64,000 bases of DNA from contig LUCM01003740.1 of assembly GCA_008360955.1 (NCBI GenBank), positions 111,450 through 175,449 on the forward strand, in the 5' to 3' direction. The stretch comes from Fasciolopsis buskii. Taxonomy: Eukaryota; Platyhelminthes; Trematoda; Plagiorchiida; Fasciolidae. Positions 37,301 to 45,992 of the stretch are shown one piece after another. The notes beneath the pieces were generated by a model. It ran no database searches. It was not told where the DNA came from and was given only the letters and a program-made list of their open reading frames with translations. The position numbers were made by a program, and so were the translations under genes. The stretch's first letter is position 1. The number at the start of each line of letters is the position of its first letter.

Positions 37301-40198
37301 CTTCGGTCCTATCGCACATGACTTTACTAACCGAAGTTCGCCGCCCACCGCTGTCGCATATGAGCTTAAACAGTCTTTGACTGTTACCTGAAACGGACGC
37401 TTCCTCCATCTCTTTGACTACCCTAACCCACCAGTTTTCGCGGTCCTTCCTAAGGCTTATGGTCAGCTGACGCTGCAACTGCCGACGCATCTTATTCACT
37501 TCTTTGCAGTTAGGCAGCTGGCGTTTTGTTCCATTAGATTTAGCGACGCTTGCGAGATCCAATGTTTTTGATGAATGCTAGATCTAGGACCGCAGGCGAA
37601 ATTTGCTGCCAAATGCATAGCCTGCATAATTTGATCCCACTGATCGTCTACATTGCTATTGTTCGCAGTTCTTAGTTCCTCGGATAGTTTCTGTTCGTAG
37701 CTGTTGCGAACAGCCGACTCAGACAAACGTTCGACAGCCAATTGGATTTGTGGCCTGCGTCGATGGCCATTCAGCTGCAGCAAGGATTGCATTAAAACTA
37801 GCGCGTGGTCTGATTCGACGTACGTGGTCCAGTATAATCTACAGTTCTGGACAGAACCGCGCCAACGGTAGCTAACTGCAATATGGTCAATCTGACTCAA
37901 AGTACCTGACGAGTTAGAGCGCCATGTCGCGGTGCGACGGGAACTGTGTCGGAAATTCGTACTAGATAGGAATAAATGATTATTTGCACATAATTGGAGA
38001 AGTTTTTCTCCGTTATCTGTTCAGGCATCGCCCACCTAAACAGGACTCCGATGCACTCAGTTTTCCAACTTGTGCATTAAATTCACCTGCTGCCACTACA
38101 ATGTCATAGCGTTTGCTCTTCCGAACAAGAGTGACGAGGTTATCGTAAAACTCATCTTTCTCCATGTTAGTGCTGCAGACTGTTGGAGCGTATGCCGAGA
38201 TAACAAATAAACTACCCTTAACACTGCTATCCTTTCGGATGCCGACTGATCCCTGCAGTCTCATGGGACACAAGCGACTGTTGACTGGGATCCAATCTAA
38301 AAGGGCTGCTTTAGCCTTCTCACTCAAGACTATTCCTACACCACGTTGACCCACAGCTTGAGCTTCTTCGTCTACTGAAGTGCGAAGAAAATATCTTGAC
38401 GAGACGTTCGGCGCAGTTAGCTGAATTACTCTACTCTAATCCTGAATTCGTGGTTCACTCACACAGCAGATATCAATCGACAGTGAGACCACTGTCAGAG
38501 CCAAACACGCCTGTTGGCCAGCCTGCATTAAAGTGCGCACATTGAAGGAACCCAGATGCAGAGGCTGACGAGGCTTGAGAAAATGTGACCTAACAGACTG
38601 AAAACCACCTACTACACTACTTGACAATAAACCGTTGCGAGTATCGGGCGTGTTATCAATGGAGATACTATGGGTAGGCAGAAGGGGCAAACAGATTGGG
38701 TTGGAGACAGAAGAGACAGGTTGAATAAAAGAGAGGGAACTCTGAGCAGTAGCATACTTATCACTACCCACCCCGCTCGATGCAATGGGCAGCGCGGTCC
38801 TGATTATCCTGCGCGACGACCGATGGAGTATGGAATTATTTGTAGGCGTGTAACTCATGGGGAATAATGGACGGGTACTGCTAGGGAGTCCAGCCGCTAA
38901 GCAGAAGGACAATTAGGGTTCTCCACCAAAGCCTTTGGTTCTGACAAGAACCTGACCGCAAGGCAGCGGGGTACAGCTGAGTGGGCGCCCATCTACTTGG
39001 ATCAATTAGTCTTCCAATCGTTTTTACGACTGAGCTGCTAACTCAGATCAACCCCCAACTTGGAGGACCAGGAGACTACTTCGTCAGGTCTCGACCCATC
39101 GACCTGCTAGGCATGATTGGATCTTCGGCTTGAGATAAGCCATCCTGTATAGCTCGTTGGATCATGGAAGCATGTAAGCCGTCACACCACGTCAAGGTGT
39201 GGTCTCGTTGCGACAAGGCTGTGATAGGGTCACTATCGATTTGGCCTTCAAAAGTCCAGTGATTTTTAGACAACCATCAAGGTTTCGTTCCGTTTTGGAA
39301 ATCGTGGAAACGGTCAGCCGTAAGCATCGTTCCTATTACCAGATCATAGACATAGTGTATTTTTGTTAGAGCAAACGTATGACTTTGTCCAGTTCTTGTT
39401 GACATTGGAAAATTTGTTTCTACCAAACTGAGCAGGGACATTTGTGAGCGGCGATAACGTATATGCTGATAAAATAACCTAGGCTGAAAGGCTTTGTATG
39501 ATTAAATTTTTTTCTAATCGAATCCCATTTGTGGATGAACATAGACACTCTCATACGCCGCTTTCTGATTTACTCAGGTTTATTGCTGTACTTCAAATCG
39601 TTACTTACCACCCTCTCTTTAAATGCCTTTTTGTTCTCCGTCTGATCTTATTTAAACTCACTCACGCTAAATGAACCGTTTTCCAAACTTTAATTTTGCA
39701 TTTCATTTTACAGGTCCAACGAGCCAATAATGAGTGTCTCGAGGCTAAAATCCGGGAATTAGAAAGTCGCTTGGATTTAGAACAAAACAATCGGGCCAGA
39801 CTACAGGCATCCTTAGATCGTTCGCGTGAAACAGTTCAACAACTGATGACAGAACGGGATAAACTGCTTACCTCGGAGAATGCAGAACGGCAGCAGAACC
39901 GAAAATTGTCTCGGCAACTTCGTGAAGCTCAACAAGAACAAGACGAAACTGCTCGTCGTGCACTACAAGCTCAGCGCCGAGCAGATGAGGCACTTACACA
40001 TGCAGATCAAGCTATGCGTCAGGCAACCTCCTCCCGAGTAGAACTGAACGTAATGGCCAGACGAACACAAGAGTTAGAAGCTTGGGTAAACGAGCATCAG
40101 TTAGGCTATTTGCTTGACGATTTCCATTCAAGTTCACTAAATCGATGTCGATCGACGACCGGTTCGGAGTTTGCCCACTCGCATAGGTCACTAAACAG
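4937..40198 (+). CDS. Split gene: long coiled-coil protein with a class-XVIII-myosin-like tail (12 exons, partial)
   Basis: Twelve exons can be chained with every splice phase agreeing (0-0, 0-1, 1-0, 0-0, 0-1, 1-0, 0-0, 0-1, 1-0, 0-0, 0-0, 0-2), giving about 830 codons without a stop. Residues 1 to about 260 (first six exons) are low-complexity, rich in Ser, Thr, Gln, Asn and Pro. From exon 7 on, the protein is heptad coiled coil dense in Glu, Arg, Gln and Leu. From exon 8 to exon 12 the order of local motifs (a QARQSL..L..L..ELEEA block, a K.LRKELKK block, an LEDQL...KREK block, then IRELESRL...R.LRQLREAQ) follows the C-terminal tail of animal myosin XVIII. Known MYO18 proteins carry a motor before this tail and act as non-processive actin binders at the cytoskeleton or Golgi; none of the motor is in the window. 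Alternatives are a tail-only coiled-coil paralogue or another myosin-tail protein. Both ends are incomplete. Confidence 0.65.
5152..5182. repeat. AT dinucleotide microsatellite
   Basis: Interrupted (AT)n tract ending about 30 bp upstream of the family B leader at 5.2 kb. It may mark an AT-rich target site. Confidence 0.8.
5215..6432 (+). mobile_element. RTE-like element, family B, 5' part only
   Basis: The leader (about 5230-5640) is nearly identical to those at 52.67 and 58.8 kb. It is followed by a 92-codon frame from ATG 5533 (MNSTNIVNSMTHNSS...) and a decayed endonuclease with a GDFT box near 6392-6430. The body up to about 6110 closely matches the minus-strand copy at 58.2-57.9 kb; further on, similarity falls but is still visible to about 6430. 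The reverse transcriptase and the 3' end are missing, the opposite of the usual 5' truncation of LINEs. It lies in the intron between exons 1 and 2. Confidence 0.75.
7482..8018. repeat. Compound inverted repeat (X-Y then X'-Y')
   Basis: Segment X (7482-7640) is inverted at about 7720-7877, and segment Y (7640-7705) is inverted at about 7955-8018. The order on the plus strand is X, Y, X-inverted, Y-inverted. A simple foldback would give Y-inverted before X-inverted. Differences between the arms are scattered substitutions. Both arms keep an open frame with GQN.TG..QLKSGNN.ETG, mirrored. No protein family is recognised. Confidence 0.65.
8019..9651. other. Intron sequence, nothing recognised
   Basis: AT-rich sequence with no frame longer than about 60 codons except chance ones, no shared repeats and no splice-bounded block. 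Confidence 0.5.
9652..9721 (+). CDS. Coiled-coil gene, short exon 2 (phase 0 to 1)
   Basis: The 70-bp exon has a pyrimidine-rich TTTGTAG acceptor and a consensus G|GTAAGT donor. It encodes a polar His/Gln/Thr-rich piece ending in ITELKYS. Of the three frames, only this one both avoids stops and leaves the single base needed by the next exon. Confidence 0.6.
10612..10733 (+). CDS. Coiled-coil gene, exon 3 (phase 1 to 0)
   Basis: The exon is preceded by a long T-run and ACAG and followed by AGG|GTGAGC. It encodes about 40 residues, Ser/Asn/Gln-rich, ending in a short helical stretch (LQQYLEAKAR). The two leading bases complete the codon begun in exon 2. Confidence 0.65.
10846..10940 (+). repeat. 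tRNA-derived SINE-like fragment
   Basis: The sequence contains a B-box-like GGTTCGAATTCC at about 10890. It is framed by a perfect 9-bp inverted repeat (CTAGCGGAT ... ATCCGCTAG) that looks like a tRNA acceptor stem, with an A-box-like TAGTGGTCTAG at the front. The spacing is too short for a functional tRNA and the anticodon arm is not formed. The part after the stem resembles a second copy near 33.9 kb. It lies in the intron directly downstream of exon 3. Confidence 0.5.
13214..13438 (+). CDS. Coiled-coil gene, exon 4 (75 codons, disordered segment)
   Basis: The exon is bounded by CTGTTTTTTTAG and ATT|GTGCGT, phase 0 to 0. The product is rich in Pro and Ser (a run near KSPPCDPPLLSG, and a later RVQLQRPNGF), with no hydrophobic core pattern. 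It is probably a flexible linker or docking region. The donor is not a perfect consensus, so the 3' edge is less certain than the 5' edge. Confidence 0.6.
13956..14076 (+). CDS. Coiled-coil gene, exon 5 (phase 0 to 1)
   Basis: The exon starts after CTTCAG and ends at CAGA|GTATGT. It encodes about 40 polar residues (Gln, Asn, Thr, Lys-rich), in keeping with exons 2-4. The single base left over is used by the exon at 17445. Confidence 0.6.
15080..15440 (+). mobile_element. RTE-like element, family C, degraded 3' end
   Basis: The plus strand carries a frame with LTETMTLYRLRWFRQVLL, the decayed form of the 'RLRWLGHVLR' signature near the C-terminus of RTE-type ORFs. It is followed by a conserved 3' stretch. 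DNA from about 15155 to 15430 aligns by eye with the minus-strand copy at 25.44-25.9 kb, including the stretch read as FGFGLGCSF here and FGFGHGWSF there. There is a stop between the blocks and no reverse transcriptase upstream, so this is a 5'-truncated dead copy in the intron after exon 5. Confidence 0.6.
17445..17536 (+). CDS. Coiled-coil gene, exon 6 (phase 1 to 0)
   Basis: The exon lies between TTGTTCTATAG and AAA|GTAAGT. Its two leading bases complete the codon from exon 5 and it ends in phase 0, exactly what exon 7 needs. It encodes about 30 residues with an acidic amphipathic start (DTFAFLEDHI), a Gly/Asn turn and LTLKDK at the end. It marks the change from disordered sequence to coiled coil. 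Confidence 0.6.
17811..18100 (-). repeat. Dispersed repeat, probable 3' end of a retroelement
   Basis: About 40 bp at 17811-17850 recur in reverse orientation near 60145-60190. On the minus strand the repeat closes an open frame ending in HGSRNVGALHLPTTLCY. A long element is likely, because the repeat joins to an open frame of about 85 codons. I cannot tell a Penelope-like element from a LINE. Confidence 0.45.
18101..21816. other. Intron sequence; one unrecognised open stretch
   Basis: A plus-strand frame of 122 codons at 20892-21260 is the only longer one. It is Cys/Ser/Arg-rich without a recognisable motif, and the opposite strand is also open there. Nothing else is seen. Confidence 0.4.
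21817..22074 (+). CDS. Coiled-coil gene, exon 7 (86 codons, start of the coiled coil)
   Basis: The exon runs from TTATTCAG to TCA|GTATGT, phase 0 to 0. The product is a regular heptad coiled coil (for example QQVEQLTLEMNRKEADIADL, later AKARIAELEKELARSNGQIS) with alternating Glu/Lys/Arg and Leu/Ile core positions. Myosin-tail and related rod proteins look like this. This exon alone would not identify the class. Confidence 0.7.
23587..23613. repeat. AT dinucleotide microsatellite
   Basis: Interrupted (TA)n tract in the intron between exons 7 and 8. It has no gene context of its own. Confidence 0.8.
24566..25049 (+). CDS. Coiled-coil gene, exon 8 (161 codons, main myosin-XVIII-like block)
   Basis: The exon starts after TTCTACAG and ends at G|GTAAGT (phase 0 to 1). 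After about 45 polar residues it enters a long heptad region: EVIELRQARQSLILQVNDL, then ELEEARQDLSIAEQARSRAE, then a REAELDETR block and LRQLEEQLDAAQQEL. The succession 'LR..K...L...L.ELEEEL....... L..A..R.E' and the later acidic 'RDEE..E.R' region is how the distal MYO18 tail is organised. Leu/Glu/Arg periodicity is unbroken, so a continuous two-stranded coiled coil is expected. Confidence 0.75.
25281..25333. repeat. AT dinucleotide microsatellite
   Basis: An almost pure (AT)n tract of about 50 bp, roughly 100 bp beyond the 3' end of the family C element, where RTE elements often leave short tandem repeats. Confidence 0.85.
25440..26460 (-). mobile_element. RTE-like element, family C: RT palm and C-terminus (5'-truncated)
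   Basis: On the minus strand the frame at 26257-26445 keeps the reverse transcriptase palm with an intact active site, EYADDIVLLNDDA (YADD at 26284-26295), after FNFVTEDVLQNAL. A further frame (25629-25868) carries LFDYRCLRRIA and HHLRRLGN, the decayed 'RLRWLGHVLR' signature. The 3' part matches the copy at 15.1-15.4 kb. Several shifts lie between these blocks, and the endonuclease and RT fingers are absent. It sits antisense in the intron between exons 8 and 9. Confidence 0.75.
26461..29040. other. Intron sequence, nothing recognised
   Basis: This AT-rich stretch lies between the family C remnant and exon 9. Only short chance frames are present. Weak stretches near 28.1-28.6 kb have the look of old repeat sequence but match nothing else in the window clearly. 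Confidence 0.5.
29041..29165 (+). CDS. Coiled-coil gene, exon 9 (phase 1 to 0)
   Basis: The exon runs from TTTCTATAG to CGG|GTAAGT. Joined to the base left by exon 8 it reads ERKLRKELKKCQALLVEKEE and continues ...ELRDR. The 'R.LRKDLKR...LL' block at this point is also found in MYO18 tails, directly after the region represented by exon 8. That match in order supports the assignment more than composition does. Confidence 0.75.
29990..30130 (+). repeat. Possible SINE fragment with tRNA-like head
   Basis: The stretch near 30000 has an A-box-like TGTGTAATGGCTAAGGCG followed after about 20 bp by a degenerate B-box region. The anticodon region does not fold into an arm. It is probably a decayed SINE in the intron after exon 9, not a tRNA gene. 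Confidence 0.35.
31040..31135 (+). repeat. Dispersed copy of the repeat that forms the inverted array at 7.5-8.0 kb
   Basis: The stretch with CGACCGGTTT ... GCGTACCCGGTA ... TTCTGTCC follows the same order as 7540-7605 (ACGACCGGTTT ... GCGCACCCGGTA ... TTCTGTCC) on the same strand. Only about 90 bp can be matched, with several differences. Confidence 0.45.
31299..31325. repeat. AT dinucleotide microsatellite
   Basis: Interrupted (AT)n tract in the intron between exons 9 and 10. Confidence 0.8.
32115..32228 (+). CDS. Coiled-coil gene, exon 10 (38 codons)
   Basis: The exon starts after TATTTACAG and encodes IDRLDEEKDSINRQKR, a further heptad block with TELEEAV, and a Lys-rich end. Two in-phase donors exist: CGG|GTAAAA, and GAG|GTAACT twelve bases later. 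I prefer the second, because VKKE followed by LEDQL of the next exon keeps the heptads and resembles 'AK.ALEEQL' of myosin tails. The choice does not alter the frame. Confidence 0.65.
33411..33656 (+). CDS. Coiled-coil gene, exon 11 (82 codons)
   Basis: The exon lies between TGCCTTCAG and AAACAG|GTGATT, phase 0 to 0. It opens with LEDQLCTAKREKINLQTQI, comparable with the 'LEEQL..LQREK.EIQ.RL' block of MYO18 tails. It continues through a Thr/Ala-rich heptad segment and EINELLKERDALRSQVDEL. No stops or shifts. Confidence 0.75.
33845..33970 (+). repeat. tRNA-derived SINE-like fragment, second copy
   Basis: The stretch around 33895-33915 (..TCTAACCCCCGATCCGCTAGACAC) and the following TGGTGG...CGCCTGGCTCG match the part of the 10.85-kb repeat after its B box. 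The left stem arm is lost here. It lies in the intron after exon 11. Confidence 0.45.
35583..36245 (-). pseudogene. RTE family A: C-terminal part of the ORF (220 codons open)
   Basis: This is the longest intact piece of the element. It starts just after the RT thumb (DRFTYLGSCVSNDG), passes LLYGCETWSM and FDHRCLRSM, then LSRLRWLGHVLRMANTRLP, and ends in GWGLKDASTCWLETLKNMA and a tail. These blocks are shared by RTE-type elements of flukes and other animals. The same blocks, decayed, occur at 55.4-55.9 kb and 59.5-59.8 kb. The upstream RT is separated by a frameshift. Confidence 0.8.
36400..37200 (-). pseudogene. RTE family A: reverse transcriptase region, frameshifted
   Basis: The fingers block LLKRGKAAGPDGLPPVLFKL lies at 36996-37196. 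The palm block AFDSVDRPALFSALHRKG and SGVRQGCPISPFLF lies at 36486-36728. The catalytic box, in yet another frame around 36417-36428, reads YAND. Loss of the second Asp-pair residue would abolish polymerase activity even without the shifts. Confidence 0.8.
37496..38912 (-). pseudogene. RTE family A: N-terminal segment and AP-type endonuclease, interrupted
   Basis: The frame from 38912 to 38436 carries the N-terminal segment and the first endonuclease blocks (GSFNVRTLMQAGQQ, DICCVSEPRIQD). It is cut by a TAG where the sister copy has a serine codon. The same frame reopens (38354-38013) with GQRGVGIVLSEKAKAALLDW and the GEFN box. A shift near 38020 leads to the frame with SQIDHIAVSYRW and ESDHALVLM (37496-37900). 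Confidence 0.8.
39714..40198 (+). CDS. Coiled-coil gene, exon 12 (161 codons, distal tail; phase 0 to 2)
   Basis: The exon starts after TTTTACAG and ends at AACAG|GTAAAT. The first 120 residues are the best match to class XVIII myosin: CLEAKIRELESRLDLEQNN, then a TERDKLL block, then RQQNRKLSRQLREAQQEQDE and a Gln/Arg/Ala heptad region. They align in order with the last coiled-coil segment of MYO18 tails ('KIRELE.RLE ... EERD ... EQNKRLQRQLRD'). The coiled coil stops at about ELEAWVNEH, after which a Ser/Arg/His-rich disordered tail begins (SEFAHSHRSLN). The open phase 2 requires at least one more exon. Confidence 0.8.
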
Positions 40199-43100
40199 GT
40201 AAATTAATTACTCCTCCCTTTACTAGCCTTTACGGGTAGACTAACGTGCGCTTTCCGGTTTTTAGTCCCCGAGGTTTTGTGCATGAACATCCAGATGATT
40301 TTAGTGCTTCTTTTCCCGCCTCACTTTTCTGTTTTCTTTATTCGAATTTTTTTCCCTAGTCCAAGTACAAAACTTGAAAAATCCTAGGTTAGCAAGGCTC
40401 CCGTCAATTATTTCGTTTTCTTGTCTAGCGGGACCTGTTCAACATTGTGTGATACTGTATCGTGTAGGGTAGTTTGAAGTCTAACCGATCAAATGGTTCA
40501 TCATCTTTAAAATGCCCATTTTTTCTTGTAGAGCAATCCTATAGTAAATTTCTGACGAGTGGTTTCACCGAGTTATTACGTCCACTAACCACGTTGAGAT
40601 GTGAGGTTCAGTCGTTCATCGATTTATCTGTGCTCATGTCCAACACTCACTTCACTCCTACTGCCGTACTCCTTGCCAACTGTTGCATTCTACATCTCAT
40701 TCCGTTCATTTACATTGGGTGTTCTCACCACCAGATTTCATTTCATGATGTACTGTTTTCGGTTTGACTGATTTGAACCATTCTGCAGTTTTCCATGCAG
40801 TTTAAGATTAAGAAAAACAGTTTAGGACACTTGTATCAAAGTTTAATAGTCATGGGCTGATGTATCTTTCTTGCACCTACTTAGTATGGCTTCCCTGTCC
40901 CGGTGGGCATTTTCCATATAGCATTCTGTCACCGCCTTTTGCTGAATACATTATGGACTCGATTTATTTGCCATATCGGCTTCCGTCTTTTCGTGCCTTT
41001 AACTGTTATTTGTAACTTCGAGACGAGTCCCGCATCACAGATTCCATATGTAATCAATCGGTTATTTCAGCATTTTCTTAAAAATCAGACCTTGGTGTTG
41101 TGAGAACACGGATATCATTGAAGATGTTGCTTGAAAATTTTTCTATGTCGATTGCATAGGAAAGTTCAGTGATGTACAACTGTATTATTTGGTCAGTGGA
41201 TATATTGAATCCAGACCCGGATAGGTTTTTTATAGCGTTTTGTGTTCAGGTGGTAAATGTCATAATCACTGCCTAATTTTTACTCACCATTTAACGAATG
41301 TACTATATTTCTGTGAAACGGACGTGATCAGGGCCGGGTCGCGGATTGCTGGAGAGACTCACATTTGAATTTCAAAAATTCACCACCAAACAAGTTATTG
41401 ACTGCCTAACTGACACCATTAGTTTGAGTTGTATAAGGGGTCGGTCCATTGATTTTATAGCACAAATATGGGGAATGTCAACGAGAGATTTAAAAATTAA
41501 CCCCGAAAAAGAAACACTTTTCTATGTTTTGCTGCCTTCTGCATTGTGACATTGTCTAAGTGCAGACTTGGGGTAGGGCCCGGCATCGAAATATGAAGAT
41601 CTGAACGTACTGCCCCCCCCCTTAAGAAGTCAGTGGTATCCCTGGGCCATTGAAAATACACACAGGACGGCATGGAAATAAGCCACGAATAACAGGATTC
41701 TTGTTTTTTCTTTCTCTTAATCTGCATGATGCTTCTCAATTCATTCATCATTTCTTCTTCGGATCTGCACACGTTTGCCTTTTCCTAATAATTTTGGTAG
41801 GTCATCACTGAAGTAATGATCCGGTGCATGGTTGGTGTTGACATTAGGGCGATTTTTGCAAGCCGCCGCGAAAAAAATCGTCATTTATATCAATAAAGCG
41901 GCTTTTCAGTCCGCTGGTTAAAGAACTGCGTTCGGAAATGTTAGATGCCCCAAAGGCGAGAAACTTTTGTGCTATGGATGATCTCACTTTGTCTCGTCTT
42001 GCATTTATCATTTCTACGTGTTCCTTTATTTGCCAGCCTCATCATTATGTACCGATTTTCTGTTCTTCAAGTGTCTCACCTCTTAAGGAAAAAGGTTCAC
42101 AGTCTAGACGTCGTCTCAGACGGGCTCACAAAATTCCGTAAGCATTATTGGCTCCCTAACAGAATCAGCGAAGGCGTGCATGCGTGGTCGCACAACTAAG
42201 CACTGGTTAAGGTGTATGCACACAGCACCTGTCTACACACGACGCACACACATTGCGCAGATTGTAGTGTGCTGAACTTCTTTGAGGAATTATATGGACT
42301 TTTCAACTCTGTTTTGACTGAATTTCGTGCTCCACTTACTTGCTAACGTGTATCTTATTTAGGGTTTGCTCTTATTCTAACGACCTCTGTATGCGTACGA
42401 CCGAGAGCCTTCCATTTTGCTCATTTTTACCGCGCGCTTTTTCACCAGGTCTGCATTTTAATTCATTTTTCTTGCTCCAAAATGAATTTACTACCGAGTG
42501 CACATGCATTAGCCGTTTTTTGAGCCCATTAGACCACTGAATCGAATCGTTTTTTAACCAAATGTTTTTGTTATTTTCTTCCTACCTTACATATTGTCGA
42601 ACCATTCTTTTGTTTGTTGTCCAAAATTAACAACACTTCGCGGAATCGAAGTGTCAGGATATCCGACAAACCCATTTTTGTACAGTAAAGGTAATGACGA
42701 ACATTCTTCCAGATATATCGCCACTCGATGGACTTCGCGGAGTCAGCACGCGAGTCATAGAGGATCGTTGCGCACAGCACGTCTTCACGTTCCCTTCGCT
42801 AATGTTTGCTAGTGGAAAAACATCAGTAATCTACTATTCTCTCAAAATTTCCGCATTCTCTTAAGTCCAATAATGGTGAATTTTGGAAAACGGTAACATT
42901 TTCACAGCACATTCCGCTCAAATTTGTCGTCTTGGATTTGTATGCTGGACCTATAAATTCAAAAGTCTGACATAATTAGGCTTGGTCCCCATAGTGTTTG
43001 GCCGATATATTTTGCTTCTAAATCTGATATTGTTTTTTGATTTGATGCGGCCAGTAATATGGCCTTATTTCCTCATACAGACAAGTTCAGGTGTCTGTCG

Positions 43101-45874
43101 CTCCTGTAACTGTTCTAAAACAGTTTCCAAGAAAACGGTCGGCGTATCAAATTTTATGGCCTTATGCCAGTTCGGTACTGTATCCCGTAGCGTGTCTGCC
43201 CGTAACATTTTCCGCTTCCCGTTGTGTTAACCTGCCGCACCGGAAAATATCACTACTGACGTGATAACCCAACGCTTCTGGATCCTCCTCATTTGGACCT
43301 TGCAGTGGTGATGTTTTAGTGAGTAAAAAACGAAACTGTGTGCAGGTGAAGCACATTAGTGTGTGAGTAATACTTGTGAACCTAAGCTGAGACCGATCAA
43401 TTGACAACTAACCGACTAGTTTGATTCATTGTAAACAGGATTCTTTTGATCACTACCGTAGAAAACAAGCACAATACTAGAAATTACGGAAACAAACTAT
43501 TGTTCCAATTTTTCATCTCAGTCAGCATTATTCGATCGGTTGTTTGAAATATGCATTGAAAATCCGTCAGTTTTTTTATTTTCTTCCTGCTGGCTATTGA
43601 CAAACATCCCAATTTGCAATCTGATGAAACTTCATTTTTTCATGTATCGTGCAGCGAATGGAAAGACACAAGTTCGACAAAGTAAATCTTTAACACTGTG
43701 CAGTGTTTCCGTTGGCTCTTGATATCAGTGCTCGATGTTTGATCTTAAATTCAGTGCTGCGAGACATTTCGGACTTGAACGTCTGGAGCAATATTAAATG
43801 TTCATCGTCGTCCGTATTTAGTCCTACCAAAGAAGAGTTGCCACATTCGAACTAAACGAGCAGTTCATCTTGGTCGTGGCTGTTTGAATGGATTATACAT
43901 GCAGTTTTTCGAATTCCTTGTAATACGGGTGGCATTGTTTTCACTCTTTCCGCTCAGTTTTAAATTTCGATCGATATTTTTCGTATGGTATTGTATGTTT
44001 CACACTTGCCTGATTTCAGGCCGTCAGACAAAACTTGCTACAACAGCTGGATGTCGAGATAGACTGAGGAAGAATAAAGAAAATGATGAAGGAAAGCAAA
44101 ACAAACGAATGAAAAATGACTTTTTATGGTTTTGTTTTGCTCACGTCTTGTGGAGGTTCAGGGTAGTGTAAATTTGACAATGTTTAAGGCAAAACATTAT
44201 AAGTAGAGATTGAAGTTGAATTGTTGGTTTCATCATAACGTACAATAAACAGAGCAGGCAACATGTCGATTGTTCGTTACGTTCTTCGCTACATTCCATC
44301 TCGATTCAGGTTCAAGCGATCGTTTTCTATTTATTATGTTTGATGCGTTCTATGTGGTATTTGCACTCGGAAGAATAGATTCAGTTTGATGTTTGTTTTT
44401 ATTCACCTCGAGAAGGTTAAAGAATAATTTAACTTTGGCGTTTCCTTCTGAGATTTCTTGGTGAGAGTAGTCAACTGGATTGAAAGGCATATAAAAAACA
44501 GATCTTGATTCGGATTTTGACCGTTTTCTCTGGATCTTGGCCGTCCCTCGCAGTACAGAAAACATGTTTGAGAAAAGTGTAGCATTTTGTTGTCCAAATT
44601 TTGTTTTCTCTCACTTCACTTGACCTGGGAATATATCATAGGCCTTATCTATTTTTTACAGATGTTCTCATCGTTACTCAGCCTTTTTATCGCAGTTTCT
44701 CATCCCTGTCTGATAACTTGTCGTTGTTGCTAAGTTTCGCACCCATCTACGATCATTCTATACGTTGGACCTCTGTTCTCATCATTCCCATCCGCCCACT
44801 ACTTTGTAGCGTCACGTTATCAAAAATGCTTTAGATTGCTAACCCCAACTTGCCGTTAACCGGTTGATTTGTTTTCTGTAACGTATTAAAACCCGAGGAT
44901 CGCTACTGATTCTCCCTACATACAGTTTCTCCATTCACGTCATACTAACTCAACATGCTATCAAATGAACTTCCCATCGTGAAACAATAAGAAAAAGCTA
45001 GACAACAAATGAGGATAGGTGTATGCTTAAGATACAATCAAATATTTTCGAAATTTAGCCTGGGCTCGACAAACTTGAGTGAATCCCGGTCGCAGGAAGC
45101 ATAGTTCATGGACTTAACCTCGCTTAAGTCCATTCCACACAACAACAATAAAAAGCTGCTGTCGGTAGCCTCTAACCGTGAATCTATCAGGAACTTGTGC
45201 AACTAAAGCCGCGTCTTCCGTTTATGCAAAGTCCCATCAGCCGGAGGCAGTGATATGCCAACTTTCCATTTCTCAGTTTCCTCCGGGGCTGTCTGAGTCT
45301 CTTCATGCCCCTTTGCTGCCCGGCGCACCCGTATCCCTATTCAGCACAATTTTGGGAGATCCGTTTCGCTCAAGGAAAATATGTGGATAAGGGATGATAG
45401 TCGGCTGTCAAGCACCAGAAATTCAGACCAATCTTCTAAACGCTTGCTAAGTCCATTGGATTTGAAGTCCAATATATTTTTGATGACCTGATGCAGCATA
45501 ATGCTGAGAAGATAAAACCACGTCTAATGCAGGGATTTATCCTACGCGGAAGAGAAGTAGTGCAACAGTGGTAAGAAAAGACAGAGTAACGGCGGGAATG
45601 GCTATAGATTTTCACGCATTCCGGTCCCATGTGGCAGTTCTTAAAGATTGGTTCGTATCATTTTGCCTTTTGTTCACTGACCTTATTTCGTTTCACATTC
45701 TCTGTCATCCTAACCACAAGTAGACCAATCTGTTCATTTACTTGTCTCCGCTGTTTCTTTTGACTCCATTATTGCAACCTCATTGCATAGCCATCATCTT
45801 CTCTATTATTTTCCTCACCATCTCCACAACCCTACCTCACGATTCGGTGGCTCTCATAACGTATCATGTTTTAG
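40199..45874. other. Intron or 3' region with weak exon candidates
   Basis: Two small pieces fit phase 2: a TTCCAG acceptor at 42711-42712 leading into an Arg/Ser/His-rich frame (RYIATRWTSRSQHASHRGS, open to 42812), and a 27-bp piece at 43655-43681 between GCAG and AA|GTAAAT. Neither is well supported. The rest shows only chance frames, a short poly-C tract near 41613 and no recognisable repeats. Confidence 0.35.
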
Positions 45875-45992
45875 CCAGTTCAGCATATCATCAGGCGCAT
45901 CTGGTTCGACACCGAGCTCCCCACCCCGTGCTGCAAGCCCACCAGTGATTGAGACATTCACGGTCAGATCAGGCGCAGTTTCCAACACATAG
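45875..45992 (+). CDS. Candidate last exon of the coiled-coil gene (Ser/Pro/Gly-rich)
   Basis: Two acceptors (TTTTAG before 45875, TTCAG before 45884) both supply the single base needed after exon 12. The frame then reads a Ser/Gly/Pro-rich tail (ISSGASGSTPSSPPRAASPP, then VIETFTVRSG) to a TAG at 45990-45992. A possible donor ACG|GTCAGA at 45962 would leave phase 0, which does not match the next candidate exon. Composition agrees with the disordered end of exon 12. Read-through to the stop is the simplest model. Confidence 0.4.

Larger units (their letters stand above)
35455..39290 (-). mobile_element. RTE-like retrotransposon, family A, near full length but dead
   Basis: Read from 39290 down to 35455, the element has a leader (about 39290-38880), an N-terminal segment, an AP-type endonuclease, a reverse transcriptase and a C-terminal region with 'RLRWLGHVLR'. 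Endonuclease landmarks are GSFNVRTL, CCVSEPRI, AGEFNAQVG (usual GDFN has become GEFN) and YVESDHALVL with the catalytic SDH kept. RT landmarks are GKAAGPDGLPP, SGVRQGCPISPFLFNFV and LDYANDVECL, where the YADD site reads YAND (36417-36428). Frames are broken by a TAG at 38436-38438 and by several shifts. The 3' end matches the plus-strand copy at about 56.1 kb. It sits antisense in the intron between exons 11 and 12. Confidence 0.85.

Noticed and set aside
44019..44171. Possible exon after GATTTCAG (GCRDRLRKNKENDEGK)
   Set aside because: The frame that looks coding needs phase 1. The frame that fits phase 2 stops after 14 codons, so it cannot follow exon 12.
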